A stretch of 40,648 nucleotides of DNA from positions 1 through 40,648 of the forward strand of contig CABRZP010000016.1 in assembly GCA_902475545.1 (NCBI GenBank). The letters run 5' to 3'. Below, piece after piece: positions 1 to 11,015 of the stretch (positions are counted from its first letter, which is position 1; every line of letters begins with the position of its first letter). A program made the position numbers and the translations under genes. The stretch comes from an uncultured bacterium. Its GTDB lineage: Bacteria > Cyanobacteriota > Vampirovibrionia > Gastranaerophilales > Gastranaerophilaceae. The notes beneath the pieces are model-generated. The model was not told the DNA's origin. It did no database searches and saw only the letters and a list, made by a program, of their open reading frames with translations.

Positions 1-2267
<2,267 letters not shown>

Positions 2268-2280
2268 AATAAATAATAGA

Positions 2281-2309
2281 TTGACAGCTTTAATAAAAAC
2301 ACATACAAT
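2281..2309 (+). promoter_or_regulatory. Sigma70-type promoter of the 2316 gene (leaderless)
   Basis: TTGACA (2281-2286), 17-bp spacer, TACAAT (2304-2309). Only 6 nt separate the -10 box from ATG 2316, so transcription should begin at or next to the start codon. There is no room for a ribosome binding site. Confidence 0.7.
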
Positions 2310-2315
2310 TAGATA

Positions 2316-3098
2316 ATGAGTTGGAAAGAGTTTTTAACAGGTTATAAAGGAAAAGATTTGCCGCCTGAATTGAAGGATTTCAATTGGGGGGCTCTTCTTT
2401 TGACTTTCATCTGGGGAATAAAACATCGTGCTTGGATTACTCTGCTCGCAATTCCTTTAATCTGGTTCCAACTACCTCTTGGAATAAACTGGATATTATA
2501 TACACTATTACAGCTTTATTGCGGATTTAAAGGCAATATGTGGGCTTATCAGGTTGATTGGTGGATGTCTCCAAAGCAATTTAGACAAACTCAAGCTAGA
2601 TGGGCATTTTTTGCCATTGGATTACACATATTAATACCTTTCTTAATGCTGGGAATAACCGTTCAATTTATCAAAAAATCACCGGATAATCCTGAAAAAT
2701 TCATTCGAAATGCACAATGCCGAGTCGCTTATGAAAAATTAGATAAAGGATTTCAATATACTAGCATAAATTCAACAATTACAACTAATGAAATTGCACA
2801 AAACTTCGCTAAACAATTTAAAAATGCAACACCTAGCGGAGATCAAGTTAATTTTAACGTTAAACTTGAAGGTAAAAATGTTGAATTATACTCAATTAAA
2901 TTTGAAAAATATGGTCAAGATGATTTTTGTAATATTCAAAAACAAAATTGTATAATTACATCAGATTTTATACTACCGGCGGAAGTAGGATTTGCAAATC
3001 ATTGCACATTTTTCTTTGACTATAATAAAAACTTTATCCCTGATGAAGAAACAAGCAAAGCTATCGAAAAAGGATATAATATTTTAAAATATTTATAA
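2316..3098 (+). CDS. Membrane protein of unknown function
   Basis: 260 aa, not recognised. The first ~80 residues are Trp-rich and hydrophobic, with two membrane segments (about 27-50 and 53-70: NWGALLLTFIWGI, WITLLAIPLIWF). The start loosely resembles DUF2628-type proteins (NWGA...WIWG). A third membrane helix lies at about 98-122. The remaining ~135 residues are soluble, with four cysteines that could pair outside the membrane, and contain a repeated-strand pattern like small type-IV-pilin or PilE-like sensor domains (weak). It lies downstream of the capsule glycosyltransferase gene but has its own strong promoter. Start ATG 2316 fits the promoter and the conserved-looking N-terminus. Confidence 0.7.
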   Translation: MSWKEFLTGYKGKDLPPELKDFNWGALLLTFIWGIKHRAWITLLAIPLIWFQLPLGINWILYTLLQLYCGFKGNMWAYQVDWWMSPKQFRQTQARWAFFAIGLHILIPFLMLGITVQFIKKSPDNPEKFIRNAQCRVAYEKLDKGFQYTSINSTITTNEIAQNFAKQFKNATPSGDQVNFNVKLEGKNVELYSIKFEKYGQDDFCNIQKQNCIITSDFILPAEVGFANHCTFFFDYNKNFIPDEETSKAIEKGYNILKYL

Positions 3099-3102
3099 AC
3101 TA

Positions 3103-3837
3103 CTAATAAGGTTTTCCAACAACCGAATTATGAGCATCTAATTCAAAGCTATCATCAAGTTTTGACAATTCTATTTTTTCACCATATCTTTTCTCCAGAG
3201 CCAAAGATATCAAATAATCCGCAAAATGAGGATTTTTTGGAAGCAGAGAACCATGCAAATAAGTTCCAAATACATTCATAAATCTGCAACCTTCAAAACT
3301 GTCCTTTGAATTATTACCATTACCGACACTAACATGACCTAACGGCTTAGTATCACCTTCCAAATATGTTAAACCACTATGATTTTCAAAGCCGACAAGA
3401 GTATTAGGAGAGAGAAAATCAGTCTCTACAGTAACATTACCAATAAAACGTTTTTTACCGGCAACAGTATAAGCATCCATCAAGGAAATACCTTTTAATT
3501 TATCTTTATCATGCGGCTGGTAATAATGCCCGAACAGCTGATATCCTCCACAAATTCCTAAGAACACTGAACCCGCATCACGCTGTTTTAAAAGTTCTGA
3601 CTTATGTGAATATAACTCTTCCGCAACATCTTCCTGTTGTTTATCCTGACCGCCGCCAATAAAATACAAATCATGCTCACCTATAGAATCACCAATATTA
3701 ATTTCTTCAAAATCAACATTAATACCTCTCCATTCACAACGTTTTCTTAAGGTAATAACATTTCCTAAATCTCCGTATAAGTTTAAATGTTTAGGATATA
3801 AATGAGCTATAGATAATTTTAAATTTTTCTCTTCCAT
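3103..3837 (-). CDS. gatD: Lipid II isoglutaminyl synthase glutaminase subunit GatD
   Basis: CobB/CobQ-type class I glutamine amidotransferase, 244 aa from the chosen ATG. It supplies ammonia to MurT, which amidates the D-Glu alpha-carboxyl of lipid II at the inner membrane face. Seen: LYPKHLNLYGDLGN at the N-terminus, FIGGGQD, nucleophile Cys96 in FLGICGGYQ, and His195 in GTYLHGSLLPKNP. The frame opens further upstream (3879), but those 14 residues are unconserved and overlap the promoter. ATG 3837 sits 6 nt after a TATACT box (3844-3849), so it is taken as the start and the mRNA is probably leaderless. The usual partner murT is not beside it: the upstream neighbour is the divergent trpR. 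Confidence 0.88.
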   Translation of the reverse strand: MEEKNLKLSIAHLYPKHLNLYGDLGNVITLRKRCEWRGINVDFEEINIGDSIGEHDLYFIGGGQDKQQEDVAEELYSHKSELLKQRDAGSVFLGICGGYQLFGHYYQPHDKDKLKGISLMDAYTVAGKKRFIGNVTVETDFLSPNTLVGFENHSGLTYLEGDTKPLGHVSVGNGNNSKDSFEGCRFMNVFGTYLHGSLLPKNPHFADYLISLALEKRYGEKIELSKLDDSFELDAHNSVVGKPY

Positions 3838-3843
3838 ATAACA

Positions 3844-3849
3844 AGTATA
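3844..3849 (-). promoter_or_regulatory. -10 box of gatD
   Basis: TATACT on the minus strand, 6 nt before ATG 3837. The -35 is poor. It supports the shorter gatD start and a leaderless transcript. Confidence 0.45.
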
Positions 3850-3890
3850 ACATAATAACAAAAGTATTACTAAATACAATAAACATTAAT

Positions 3891-3949
3891 AACGTTACTA
3901 TTGACAGAAACAATAAATCAATTTATAATGTTACTATAGACAGAAACAA
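3891..3949 (+). promoter_or_regulatory. trpR-trpB promoter with duplicated operator-like repeats
   Basis: Consensus promoter: TTGACA (3901-3906), 17-bp spacer, TATAAT (3924-3929). Two 23-bp direct repeats, 21 of 23 identical, lie at 3891-3913 (over the -35) and 3927-3949 (from the -10 into the leader), 36 bp apart. Each holds an imperfect dyad, GTTACTATTGACAGAAAC and GTTACTATAGACAGAAAC. Their position over the promoter of a TrpR-type repressor gene suggests autoregulatory TrpR operators. That assignment is inference; the sites do not match the E. coli CTAG-core operator. Confidence 0.7.
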
Positions 3950-3963
3950 AAAGACAGAAAGAC

Positions 3964-4236
3964 ATGAACAACTTAACAGAAATAGCAAAAGCAATACACA
4001 GTATTCAAACAGAAGAAGATATTTGCTCATTCTTCAAAGAATTACTTACAGAAACGGAAATAAACACTTTATCAAAACGATGGTGCATATTAAAAATGCT
4101 CTCAGACGGTAAAACCCAAAGAGAGATTGCAAATGAACTAAATGTAAGTCTTTGCAAAGTGACAAGAGGTTCAAAAATATTAAAAAATCAAAATGCAATT
4201 GCACCAAAATTAATACAAATTGATAAAGGAGATTAA
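3964..4236 (+). CDS. trpR: TrpR-family tryptophan repressor
   Basis: 90 aa, all-helical TrpR/YerC-type DNA-binding protein. The E. coli TrpR core pattern is visible: LLTETEINTLSKRW (helices B/C), then the helix-turn-helix TQREIANELNVSLCKVTRGS, ending in the TRGS signature, then LK. In this family the corepressor tryptophan positions the helix-turn-helix to bind operators. The stop is 3 nt before trpB, and the trpB Shine-Dalgarno sequence (AAAGGAGA) lies inside the trpR end, so the two genes are one operon. It is expected to control its own operon through the duplicated sites upstream. Confidence 0.85.
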   Translation: MNNLTEIAKAIHSIQTEEDICSFFKELLTETEINTLSKRWCILKMLSDGKTQREIANELNVSLCKVTRGSKILKNQNAIAPKLIQIDKGD

Positions 4237-4239
4237 ATA

Positions 4240-5436
4240 ATGAATAATATAAATTTATTACCGACAGAAGAAGGTTTATTTGGAGAATTCGGCGGACAAA
4301 TATTACCGGAAGGTTTGAAAGAAGAATTTAACAGAATTACAGAAACCTTTTTAAAATTGAAAGATGATGACGAATTTAATAAAGAATTAAATGATTTATT
4401 AAAATATTACGCGGGACGCCCAAGCCCAATATATTTTGCAAGAAATTTATCAAACAAATACGGAGCTGAAATTTATTTAAAAAGAGAAGATTTAAACCAC
4501 ACCGGAGCTCATAAAATCAACCACAGCTTAGGAGAAGCCTTACTCGCAAAAAAAATGGGCAAGACAAAAATAATAGCTGAAACCGGAGCCGGTCAACATG
4601 GAGTGGCTACAGCAACAGCAGCCGCACTTTTAGGTTTAAAATGCGATATTTATATGGGTGAAAAAGATATTCAAAAAGAAAAACCAAATGTTACAAAAAT
4701 GAGACTATTGGGAGCAAATATTATCTCGGTTAAACAGGATGCAATGAGTTTAAAAGAAGCAGTTGATCAAGCATTTGCAGCTTACCAGAAGGAATATAAA
4801 ACAGCATTATATGCTATAGGTTCTGTCGTAGGACCTCATCCTTTCCCAATGATAGTAGAACATTTCCAAACTGTCATAGGCAGAGAAGCTCATCAGCAGT
4901 TCCAAGAATTAACAGGAACAATGCCTGATTATGTAGCAGCTTGCGTTGGTGGCGGTTCAAATGCCATAGGTATATTTAACGGCTTCTTAAAAGAGGAATC
5001 AGTCAAACTATATGGTGTAGAACCTTTAGGCAAAAGTGAAAAAATTGGAGAAAATGCCGCAAGTATTAACTTTGGCAAAAAAGGAACAATACATGGATTC
5101 AAATGTTTGTTACTTCAAAACGAAGACGGCACACCTGCAGAAACATATTCAGTTGCAAGCGGATTAGATTACCCCGGAGTTGGACCAAAACACTGTTACT
5201 TAAACAACTGTGGCAGAGTTAAATACACCATAATTAATGATAAAGAAGCAATTAGTGCCTTCTATGAATTATCAAGAACCGAAGGAATAATTCCGGCATT
5301 GGAAAGTTCACATGCAGTTGCATTTGCAATAAAACTGGCTATAGAAAATCCTAATTCAAAAATATTGGTAAACCTCTCAGGTAGAGGAGATAAGGATATA
5401 GATTTTATTACAGAAAACTTTCCGATAGAAGATTAA
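4240..5436 (+). CDS. trpB: Tryptophan synthase beta chain
   Basis: 398 aa, normal TrpB1 length. It condenses indole with L-serine to L-tryptophan using PLP. Seen: FGEFGGQ near the N-terminus, GRPSPIYFARNL, the PLP lysine K92 in HTGAHKINHS, the serine-binding loop ETGAGQHGVATA, and the phosphate-binding GGGSNAIG. The usual alpha-subunit gene trpA does not follow: the operon ends in a terminator. A TrpR-TrpB pair without trpA is the arrangement expected for salvage of external indole, although trpA could lie elsewhere in the genome. It has a strong ribosome binding site and is translationally close to trpR. Confidence 0.95.
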   Translation: MNNINLLPTEEGLFGEFGGQILPEGLKEEFNRITETFLKLKDDDEFNKELNDLLKYYAGRPSPIYFARNLSNKYGAEIYLKREDLNHTGAHKINHSLGEALLAKKMGKTKIIAETGAGQHGVATATAAALLGLKCDIYMGEKDIQKEKPNVTKMRLLGANIISVKQDAMSLKEAVDQAFAAYQKEYKTALYAIGSVVGPHPFPMIVEHFQTVIGREAHQQFQELTGTMPDYVAACVGGGSNAIGIFNGFLKEESVKLYGVEPLGKSEKIGENAASINFGKKGTIHGFKCLLLQNEDGTPAETYSVASGLDYPGVGPKHCYLNNCGRVKYTIINDKEAISAFYELSRTEGIIPALESSHAVAFAIKLAIENPNSKILVNLSGRGDKDIDFITENFPIED

Positions 5437-5454
5437 AAATATAATATTAACTAA

Positions 5455-5488
5455 AAATACGGTTTTATTTATAAAAACCGTATTTTTT
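5455..5488. terminator. Bidirectional rho-independent terminator
   Basis: Stem AATACGGTTTT (5456-5466) with AAAACCGTATT (5474-5484), followed by T residues. The opposite strand also has a T run, so it serves both trpB and the minus-strand gene that ends at 5504. Confidence 0.85.
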
Positions 5489-5503
5489 ACAATTACAATA
5501 GAA

Positions 5504-5728
5504 CTATTTAGCCGAAGGCGGACCATCGGGAGAAATCTTGTCTTTCCATACTTTTATGATTTTATTAGTAATAATATTCCTATCTTCTTTTGAATATTTT
5601 TCATAATCTCTTGGCATATGAAAATAACTCCAAGCCGCCCTTATATGCTCCAGAGTATCTATTGGATATTTTTTATTATTTATTATAAAAAAATTTTCAA
5701 ATATTTCATCCGAAAGAAATATTACCAC
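5504..5728 (-). CDS. Small protein, possibly DUF6582-like
   Basis: 74 aa with a GTG start and no clear ribosome binding site. The middle part (KYPIDTLEHIRAAWSYFH, then KEDRNIITNKIIKVWKDK) resembles the short helical module KYPI-x-HARNAL...-EEKAKVRA found in phage and stress-associated proteins; this likeness is weak. It ends right before the shared terminator and lies 80 bp downstream of the Ehr operon, so it may be that operon's last gene. Function unknown. Confidence 0.5.
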   Translation of the reverse strand: MVIFLSDEIFENFFIINNKKYPIDTLEHIRAAWSYFHMPRDYEKYSKEDRNIITNKIIKVWKDKISPDGPPSAK

Positions 5729-5808
5729 ATTATTAATTTTGGAGTAATCCTAAATCAAACAAGTAAGCATTAAGTATTACAAAGCTTTTAACCTCTATGT
5801 ACAGAACA

Positions 5809-6546
5809 TTATTTTTGCCCTATATAAGACAGTATACCATTTATAAATGTCAACGGATGAACAGGACAACCCGGAATATATAAATCTATTGGATATTTAT
5901 CTAAAAATTCACGATTCAGAGTAGAACTATTTTGAAAAATTCCGCCTGAAATCGCACAAGCTCCACACAATATTACGATTTTAGGATTCGGAACGGCATT
6001 ATAACAATTTTCAAGTGCAAACGCCATATTTTCAGATATCGGTCCAGTTATAACTATTCCATCAGCATGTCTTGGAGATGCAACAAAATCAATCCCAAAC
6101 CTTCCCATATCAAAATTAACATTAGAACAGGCATTTAATTCCATTTCACAGCCGTTACAGCCGGCAGCAGAAACCTGACGAAGCTTTAAAGAATGTCCGA
6201 AAACTTTAACTATTTCGTGTTTTACTTCAATTGCGGATTTTACATATTCATCATAATCAGAATCTGAAGTTACAATCAAATTATCCCTGCTGCTTGATGT
6301 AAGTTTATAACCGTTTGTTAATTTAATATTTTCATAAACCCTTTCACAAGCTCCGCAAAATGTGCATTTCCCCATATCAATAGACAAGGGGTTAATATTT
6401 AACGCTCCAGTCGGACAAATAGAAGGATCACAGCTTCCTTCGCTAATTTTCGGAAACCCTCGAAATTCTGATTTTATATCAGCATTTTTTATATCTTTTA
6501 TATACTGTTTTCCTTGAAAAACTCTTGATTTTAATGTATCTAGCAT
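5809..6546 (-). CDS. Ehr complex small subunit (HyfI/NuoB-like) with fused ferredoxin-like N-terminus
   Basis: 245 aa iron-sulfur subunit on the cytoplasmic side of the complex. The C-terminal NuoB/EchC-like domain keeps the four proximal-cluster ligands: C130-x2-C133 (AAGCNGCEMEL), C197 in GACAISGG and C227 in PGCPVHP. The N-terminal extension has C39, C44-Pro and C61-x2-C64-x2-C67, enough for one [4Fe-4S] cluster of ferredoxin type, with the second cluster's set incomplete. Electrons would enter through that cluster and pass to the proximal one. Last of six co-directional genes, 10 nt after the large subunit, with Shine-Dalgarno AGGGAT. The electron donor and acceptor are unknown. Confidence 0.87.
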   Translation of the reverse strand: MLDTLKSRVFQGKQYIKDIKNADIKSEFRGFPKISEGSCDPSICPTGALNINPLSIDMGKCTFCGACERVYENIKLTNGYKLTSSSRDNLIVTSDSDYDEYVKSAIEVKHEIVKVFGHSLKLRQVSAAGCNGCEMELNACSNVNFDMGRFGIDFVASPRHADGIVITGPISENMAFALENCYNAVPNPKIVILCGACAISGGIFQNSSTLNREFLDKYPIDLYIPGCPVHPLTFINGILSYIGQK

Positions 6547-6556
6547 ATTTTATCCC

Positions 6557-8014
6557 TTATAAATCATTACCTGCATAGGAAAGATTAAAACTCTTATTAC
6601 ATAACGGAAAATCTGAAACCCCGTTATTTCTGACAGCAAGTGCAAGTCCATACCAATTATTAAATGACGGATCTTTTATTTTGTAACGTGCCAAATTTCC
6701 ATTGTCATCAGTTAAAGCAATATGAATTATTTCTCCCCTCCACCCTTCAACAATAGATATTGTAAAAGCATTTGGAGTTAACGAATTAGAAGACTTGACT
6801 GCAAGTTCCTGCCCGCTATAATCTTTTAATTTCATAAATATTTTCTTTATCATTGAATAAGACTGCAAAATCTCTTTATATCTCAATTTAAAACGAGCAT
6901 TAACATCACCTGTCGCTTTAAAATTTTTCTTTTCAAATTGTAATTCGGAAACCCACTTATCTGGGAAATCGAATCTTGAATCAAGGTCAACTCCTGCAGC
7001 TCTGGCAGCCATTCCGACAAGTCCGGCTTCTTGTGCTCGCTCCATACTAATTGTACCTGTTTTTTCCAGCCTAGACATAACTATTGAACTTTTTAACATA
7101 GTATTAACCATACGCTCAACATCTTTGATTACCTTATCAAAAGTTTTTAAAGCCCGTTCTATTTTATCTTCAGTAAAATCATAATTCACTCCGCCGGTGC
7201 AAATAAGTCCACGCCCAAAACGGCTACCGCAAAACTCAAGCATCGTATTTATTACAAGAGTTCTTGTTGCACCAAACACAGAAGCTCCCATAAGATAGGC
7301 AATATCACCTGCTATTGCCCCCAAATCACCAATATGAATAGCCATACGCTCCATTTCTAAAGCAGCTTTTCTTATAAGTTGGGATTTTTCACTGATATTT
7401 ATTGATTGCAAATTTTCGATAACTTGAGAAAATGCCGTATTATAGGCAATTACACTATCTCCGCAAATAGATTCGGCAAGTTGATTAGACGGAGTTTTTA
7501 ATATCAAATCTTCAATTCCTCTATGCTGATATCCAAGCATAATTTCAAGGTGATAAACAGTTTCACCGTTACACATGAACCTAAAATGCCCCGGTTCAAT
7601 TACTCCGGCATGAATCGGACCAACTGCAACCTGATGAACTTCTTCCCCCTTCATATCAAAAAACTCGTATTCATCCTGATTTAATCTGACAGGCTTCAAC
7701 CACGGATGACCCTCCGGCTTAATCCCGAATTGTTCATAAAATTCACGCTCAAAAATATGAAAAGCATGAATTTCTTTAGTAAAACTCTCGTATATCTTTT
7801 CATCAGAACTAAATTTAGCAGATGAAACATAAAAATCCCCTTCTCTATCATCCGCAAGAACAAGAAAGAGTCTGGTTTCTCCACCGTCGGTTTTTTGTCC
7901 GAAAAAGCCAACCGGACGTTTATTCAAAGAAATAACTTCGTTTCGTAATTCTGTAATTGAAACAATTGGAATATCTGATATATTAGTTACCGTATTATTT
8001 TTTATCTTAAGCAT
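6557..8014 (-). CDS. Ehr complex large subunit (HycE/HyfG/NuoCD-like) lacking Ni-Fe ligands
   Basis: 485 aa. A NuoC-like N-terminal part (to about residue 115, FHIFEREFYEQFGI) is fused to the NuoD/hydrogenase large-subunit fold (GPIHAGVIEPGHFRF, HLEIMLGYQHRGIE). In true group 4 hydrogenases the metal is held by two CxxC motifs. Here the first reads C184-G-D-S187 and the second D448-P-S450-F-N-N453, so three of four cysteines are gone. The chain runs on to FPLCNKSFNLSY with no sign of a hydrogenase maturation cleavage site. This matches the Ehr family placed between group 4 hydrogenases and complex I. H2 chemistry is not expected. Shine-Dalgarno AAGGAT. Automated annotation would probably call it hydrogenase. 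Confidence 0.9.
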   Translation of the reverse strand: MLKIKNNTVTNISDIPIVSITELRNEVISLNKRPVGFFGQKTDGGETRLFLVLADDREGDFYVSSAKFSSDEKIYESFTKEIHAFHIFEREFYEQFGIKPEGHPWLKPVRLNQDEYEFFDMKGEEVHQVAVGPIHAGVIEPGHFRFMCNGETVYHLEIMLGYQHRGIEDLILKTPSNQLAESICGDSVIAYNTAFSQVIENLQSINISEKSQLIRKAALEMERMAIHIGDLGAIAGDIAYLMGASVFGATRTLVINTMLEFCGSRFGRGLICTGGVNYDFTEDKIERALKTFDKVIKDVERMVNTMLKSSIVMSRLEKTGTISMERAQEAGLVGMAARAAGVDLDSRFDFPDKWVSELQFEKKNFKATGDVNARFKLRYKEILQSYSMIKKIFMKLKDYSGQELAVKSSNSLTPNAFTISIVEGWRGEIIHIALTDDNGNLARYKIKDPSFNNWYGLALAVRNNGVSDFPLCNKSFNLSYAGNDL

Positions 8015-8026
8015 ATTTTATCCTTT

Positions 8027-9466
8027 TTAGAAATTCCCCACAGCAAGACTTATTATGTTAGCTAAAAATGGAGGGATGTAGAGTCCAAGTAAAAATACCA
8101 CCAGCAGCATAATTATTTGCGGGATATACATATACACAGAAAGTTTATCCTTATTTACTGCAATAAGCTTAGACTTATCTTCACTAATCTTGCCAAATGC
8201 AGTTTTAATAACCACATATCCGATTCCGTAAAGGATAATCGTCAGCAACAATAAAAACAACGCACAAAGTATGTAATGTTTTTGAGCAACCATAGTTTTT
8301 ACAATAAGGAATTCGCTTATAAACAACACAGATGTAGGGAATGCACAAATAGCCAAAAATGAAGCTACCCAAAGCCATCCCGTTTTACCATCAGCCTTAA
8401 TTACACCATTAATAGACTTAATTCTTTTAGTTTCAAACAATTCCAAAACATTTCCCGAGGTCAGGAAGAATGAAGCTTTTGCGAAAGAGTGTCCTATTAA
8501 ATGAAGAATCACAGCATAATATGCTGCACCGCCCAAAGCTAACCCTATAGCCAAAATTCCCATATTTTCAATCGATGAATAGGCAAGCATTCTTTTATAA
8601 TTTTTTATATGATAAACGAATACCGCCGTTATAAATAAAGAAATAAATCCCATTAATAACAACAAAAATTTTGCAAAATGAGCACTGCCTGCCAAATTAA
8701 CTATTTTATAAACTCTGACAATCACAAGGAAAGCCGAATTCAATAACGCCGCAGAAAGCAATGCCGAAATTGGTGACGGAGCTTCCGAATGAGCATCAGG
8801 GAGCCAAAAATGAACAGGTGCCAGTCCCATTTTAGCACCAAATCCAAACAGCATAAATACAAACGCCATCTTTAGCCAATTAACATCAAAACTTTGGGCA
8901 TATTTATACAACTCGTTAAAATTCAGGCTATTAACGTTAGCAGAAGAAATATTCAACAAAATTATCCCGACAAAAGCCAACGCAATCCCGATTGAACATA
9001 TAAAAACATATTTCCAAGCCGCTTCAATAGAGTGTTTTGTTTTATTAAAATAGATTAAATATGCACTTGATAAAGTTGTAGCTTCAACTAAGACCCAAGC
9101 AAGTCCCAAATCAGTACTTAATAAAGTTCCAGTCATTGACAGTACAAACACAAGTATCATAAAAGAATAATGACTTATTCTTCTGTCAGGAACATCGAAA
9201 GTTTTTGCATAACCCGTATTATATATCGCCACAGCACCGTTAACAACCGAAAGCACTAATAAAAAAATTAAATTAGTTCCATCAACAGCAAAATATTTTG
9301 TTTGAGCCGTCTCGAATCCTCCGGCACAAATAAGCACTGTAATTATAAAATGAATCAATGCATATAAATTAACCATTGCAATATCAAATTTCTTGTTTTT
9401 AATAATCAAAACAAGTATTGCTGCAACTATAGGAAATATTAACAGTATATTAATCATTATATTCAT
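8027..9466 (-). CDS. Ehr complex antiporter-like membrane subunit (HyfF/NuoN-like)
   Basis: 479 aa, about 14 membrane helices, Mrp/complex I antiporter family. The conserved channel residues are present: the Glu in LAWVLVEATTLS (helix 5) and the Lys in GFGAKMGLAPVHFWLPDAH with the following SEAPSPISALLS. It is therefore probably a proton or sodium channel driven by the redox arm. The first codons overlap the previous gene by 17 nt. Second of two antiporter-type subunits in the operon. Confidence 0.9.
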   Translation of the reverse strand: MNIMINILLIFPIVAAILVLIIKNKKFDIAMVNLYALIHFIITVLICAGGFETAQTKYFAVDGTNLIFLLVLSVVNGAVAIYNTGYAKTFDVPDRRISHYSFMILVFVLSMTGTLLSTDLGLAWVLVEATTLSSAYLIYFNKTKHSIEAAWKYVFICSIGIALAFVGIILLNISSANVNSLNFNELYKYAQSFDVNWLKMAFVFMLFGFGAKMGLAPVHFWLPDAHSEAPSPISALLSAALLNSAFLVIVRVYKIVNLAGSAHFAKFLLLLMGFISLFITAVFVYHIKNYKRMLAYSSIENMGILAIGLALGGAAYYAVILHLIGHSFAKASFFLTSGNVLELFETKRIKSINGVIKADGKTGWLWVASFLAICAFPTSVLFISEFLIVKTMVAQKHYILCALFLLLLTIILYGIGYVVIKTAFGKISEDKSKLIAVNKDKLSVYMYIPQIIMLLVVFLLGLYIPPFLANIISLAVGNF

Positions 9467-10094
9467 AATCCTTTAAATCTGATAAATTAGATACTTCCAA
9501 ATCCTTAAATTCTTTATTAATTTCATTAACAAACAAGCCCAAAATATAAACCGCAATAAAGACATCTAACAAAACGCCCATATTAACAAGCATTGGCATT
9601 TCTTTTGCAACAGACAACGAAAGTAAAAATATTCCGTTTTCCATTGTAATAAATTCAATTACGTTTGATATTATCTTATGTTTAATTGTAATCAACCATA
9701 AACTTATAACTATTGTAGCTATCGAAACTCCAAAATACATTGGCGATATCAATTTTACAGATGATATGTAGTAGTTAGAAGCCAAAAATCCGCCCAGTAA
9801 TATAATACTTGAGATTACAAGACAATAAAAATGCGGAATATTTGCCGCAGCATCACGGTTTGAATGTGTCTTTTTTAAAACCCTATATAAAAACCAAGGA
9901 ATAATAATTGATTTAACAACAAGAGTTTCAATAATCATGAATATTAAATTTAGCCCGTTTGCATGTTCTCCGCAGCAAATCAAAAACAACAGCACACCTT
10001 GAATTATCAACAATCTGATATGTGCAATAATTCTGCTTGTAGCCGCCAAATATAACATCGTTAAACCGAAAAGTATTATAAAACCGTCTGTCAT
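9450..10094 (-). CDS. Ehr complex membrane subunit (HyfE-like)
   Basis: 214 aa, about six to seven membrane helices, corresponding to HyfE, which carries a NuoK-like part. Typical pattern: a short N-terminal hairpin, CGEHANGLNLIFMIIETLVVK with a conserved Glu in a membrane helix, and a late helix MENGIFLLSLSV. It begins immediately after the HyfC-like gene and overlaps the next one by 17 nt, so translation is probably coupled. Confidence 0.85.
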   Translation of the reverse strand: MTDGFIILFGLTMLYLAATSRIIAHIRLLIIQGVLLFLICCGEHANGLNLIFMIIETLVVKSIIIPWFLYRVLKKTHSNRDAAANIPHFYCLVISSIILLGGFLASNYYISSVKLISPMYFGVSIATIVISLWLITIKHKIISNVIEFITMENGIFLLSLSVAKEMPMLVNMGVLLDVFIAVYILGLFVNEINKEFKDLEVSNLSDLKDYEYND

Positions 10095-11015
10095 CTAACC
10101 TCCATACATCCTTGCAGCAACAAGAGAAAAAACAACCAGTGCCAGTGAACTCATAATAAATATAAATTCAAAAACATGTGACATTCTTATTCTTGCCATA
10201 CCTGATTCAATAGTTCCTATTACAATCGAAATAACGAAGATTACCGCAAGATAAGCTAAAATATTTATCCATTCGTTTAACCCGGAAGGAATAACAATAA
10301 AAGCTATTAATGAGGAAATCAACAGCATTTTTATTCCATTTGCCCAAGTAAATAAAGCCAAATCTATTCCCGAATTATCTAAAATCATAACCTCATGAAT
10401 CATAGTTAATTCCAGATGTGTTGCAGGATCATCCACAGGAACCCTTGAACCCTCTATCAGAATCATTAAGAACAGAACTACAATAGCAAATATTTCGATA
10501 AGTATTCCGTAATGTCCTGAATTTGCAAGAATATGCCGCAAACTTTCAAATGTATTATTCCCGCTCAACACCATTATAGAGCCGATAGTAATAAAGAATG
10601 CCGGTTCAACAATAGAAGTGAAACACGCTTCTCGGGAGGCTCCCATACCTTCAAAACTACTGCCCGTATCCATCGCCGAGATTAGTGCAAAGAACTTGCC
10701 CAGCCCCAAAGTATAAGCAAAAACAATCAATCCGCCGCTTACATTAAAAATTGTCTCACCTGAAGCTAATGGAATAAACATTGACGCAAACAATGCTGAC
10801 ACAATCATTATAATCGGTGCCAATTTGAATACCTGAGATGTTGTATGGCTTATAACAAAATCTTTTTTTAATAATTTAATAAAATCATATAACGGCTGAA
10901 AAACAGAAGGACCTTTTCTTCCACCCCAAAAAGCTTTCGTTTTCTTTATTACACCAACCATTAAAAATGGTGCAAATAAAAGGATTATTAAATCTGTTAG
11001 TAGTCTTAAAATCAT
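10095..11015 (-). CDS. Ehr complex membrane subunit (HyfC/NuoH-like)
   Basis: 306 aa, about eight membrane helices. It corresponds to the NuoH/HyfC subunit that docks the soluble arm on the membrane and forms the coupling channel. Seen: the KAFWGGRKGPSVFQPLYD cytoplasmic loop near the N-terminus, FEGMGASREA, and IEGSRVPVDDPATHLELTM with the acidic residues that are conserved in this subunit. It overlaps the preceding gene by 4 nt (ATGA). Confidence 0.92.
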   Translation of the reverse strand: MILRLLTDLIILLFAPFLMVGVIKKTKAFWGGRKGPSVFQPLYDFIKLLKKDFVISHTTSQVFKLAPIIMIVSALFASMFIPLASGETIFNVSGGLIVFAYTLGLGKFFALISAMDTGSSFEGMGASREACFTSIVEPAFFITIGSIMVLSGNNTFESLRHILANSGHYGILIEIFAIVVLFLMILIEGSRVPVDDPATHLELTMIHEVMILDNSGIDLALFTWANGIKMLLISSLIAFIVIPSGLNEWINILAYLAVIFVISIVIGTIESGMARIRMSHVFEFIFIMSSLALVVFSLVAARMYGG

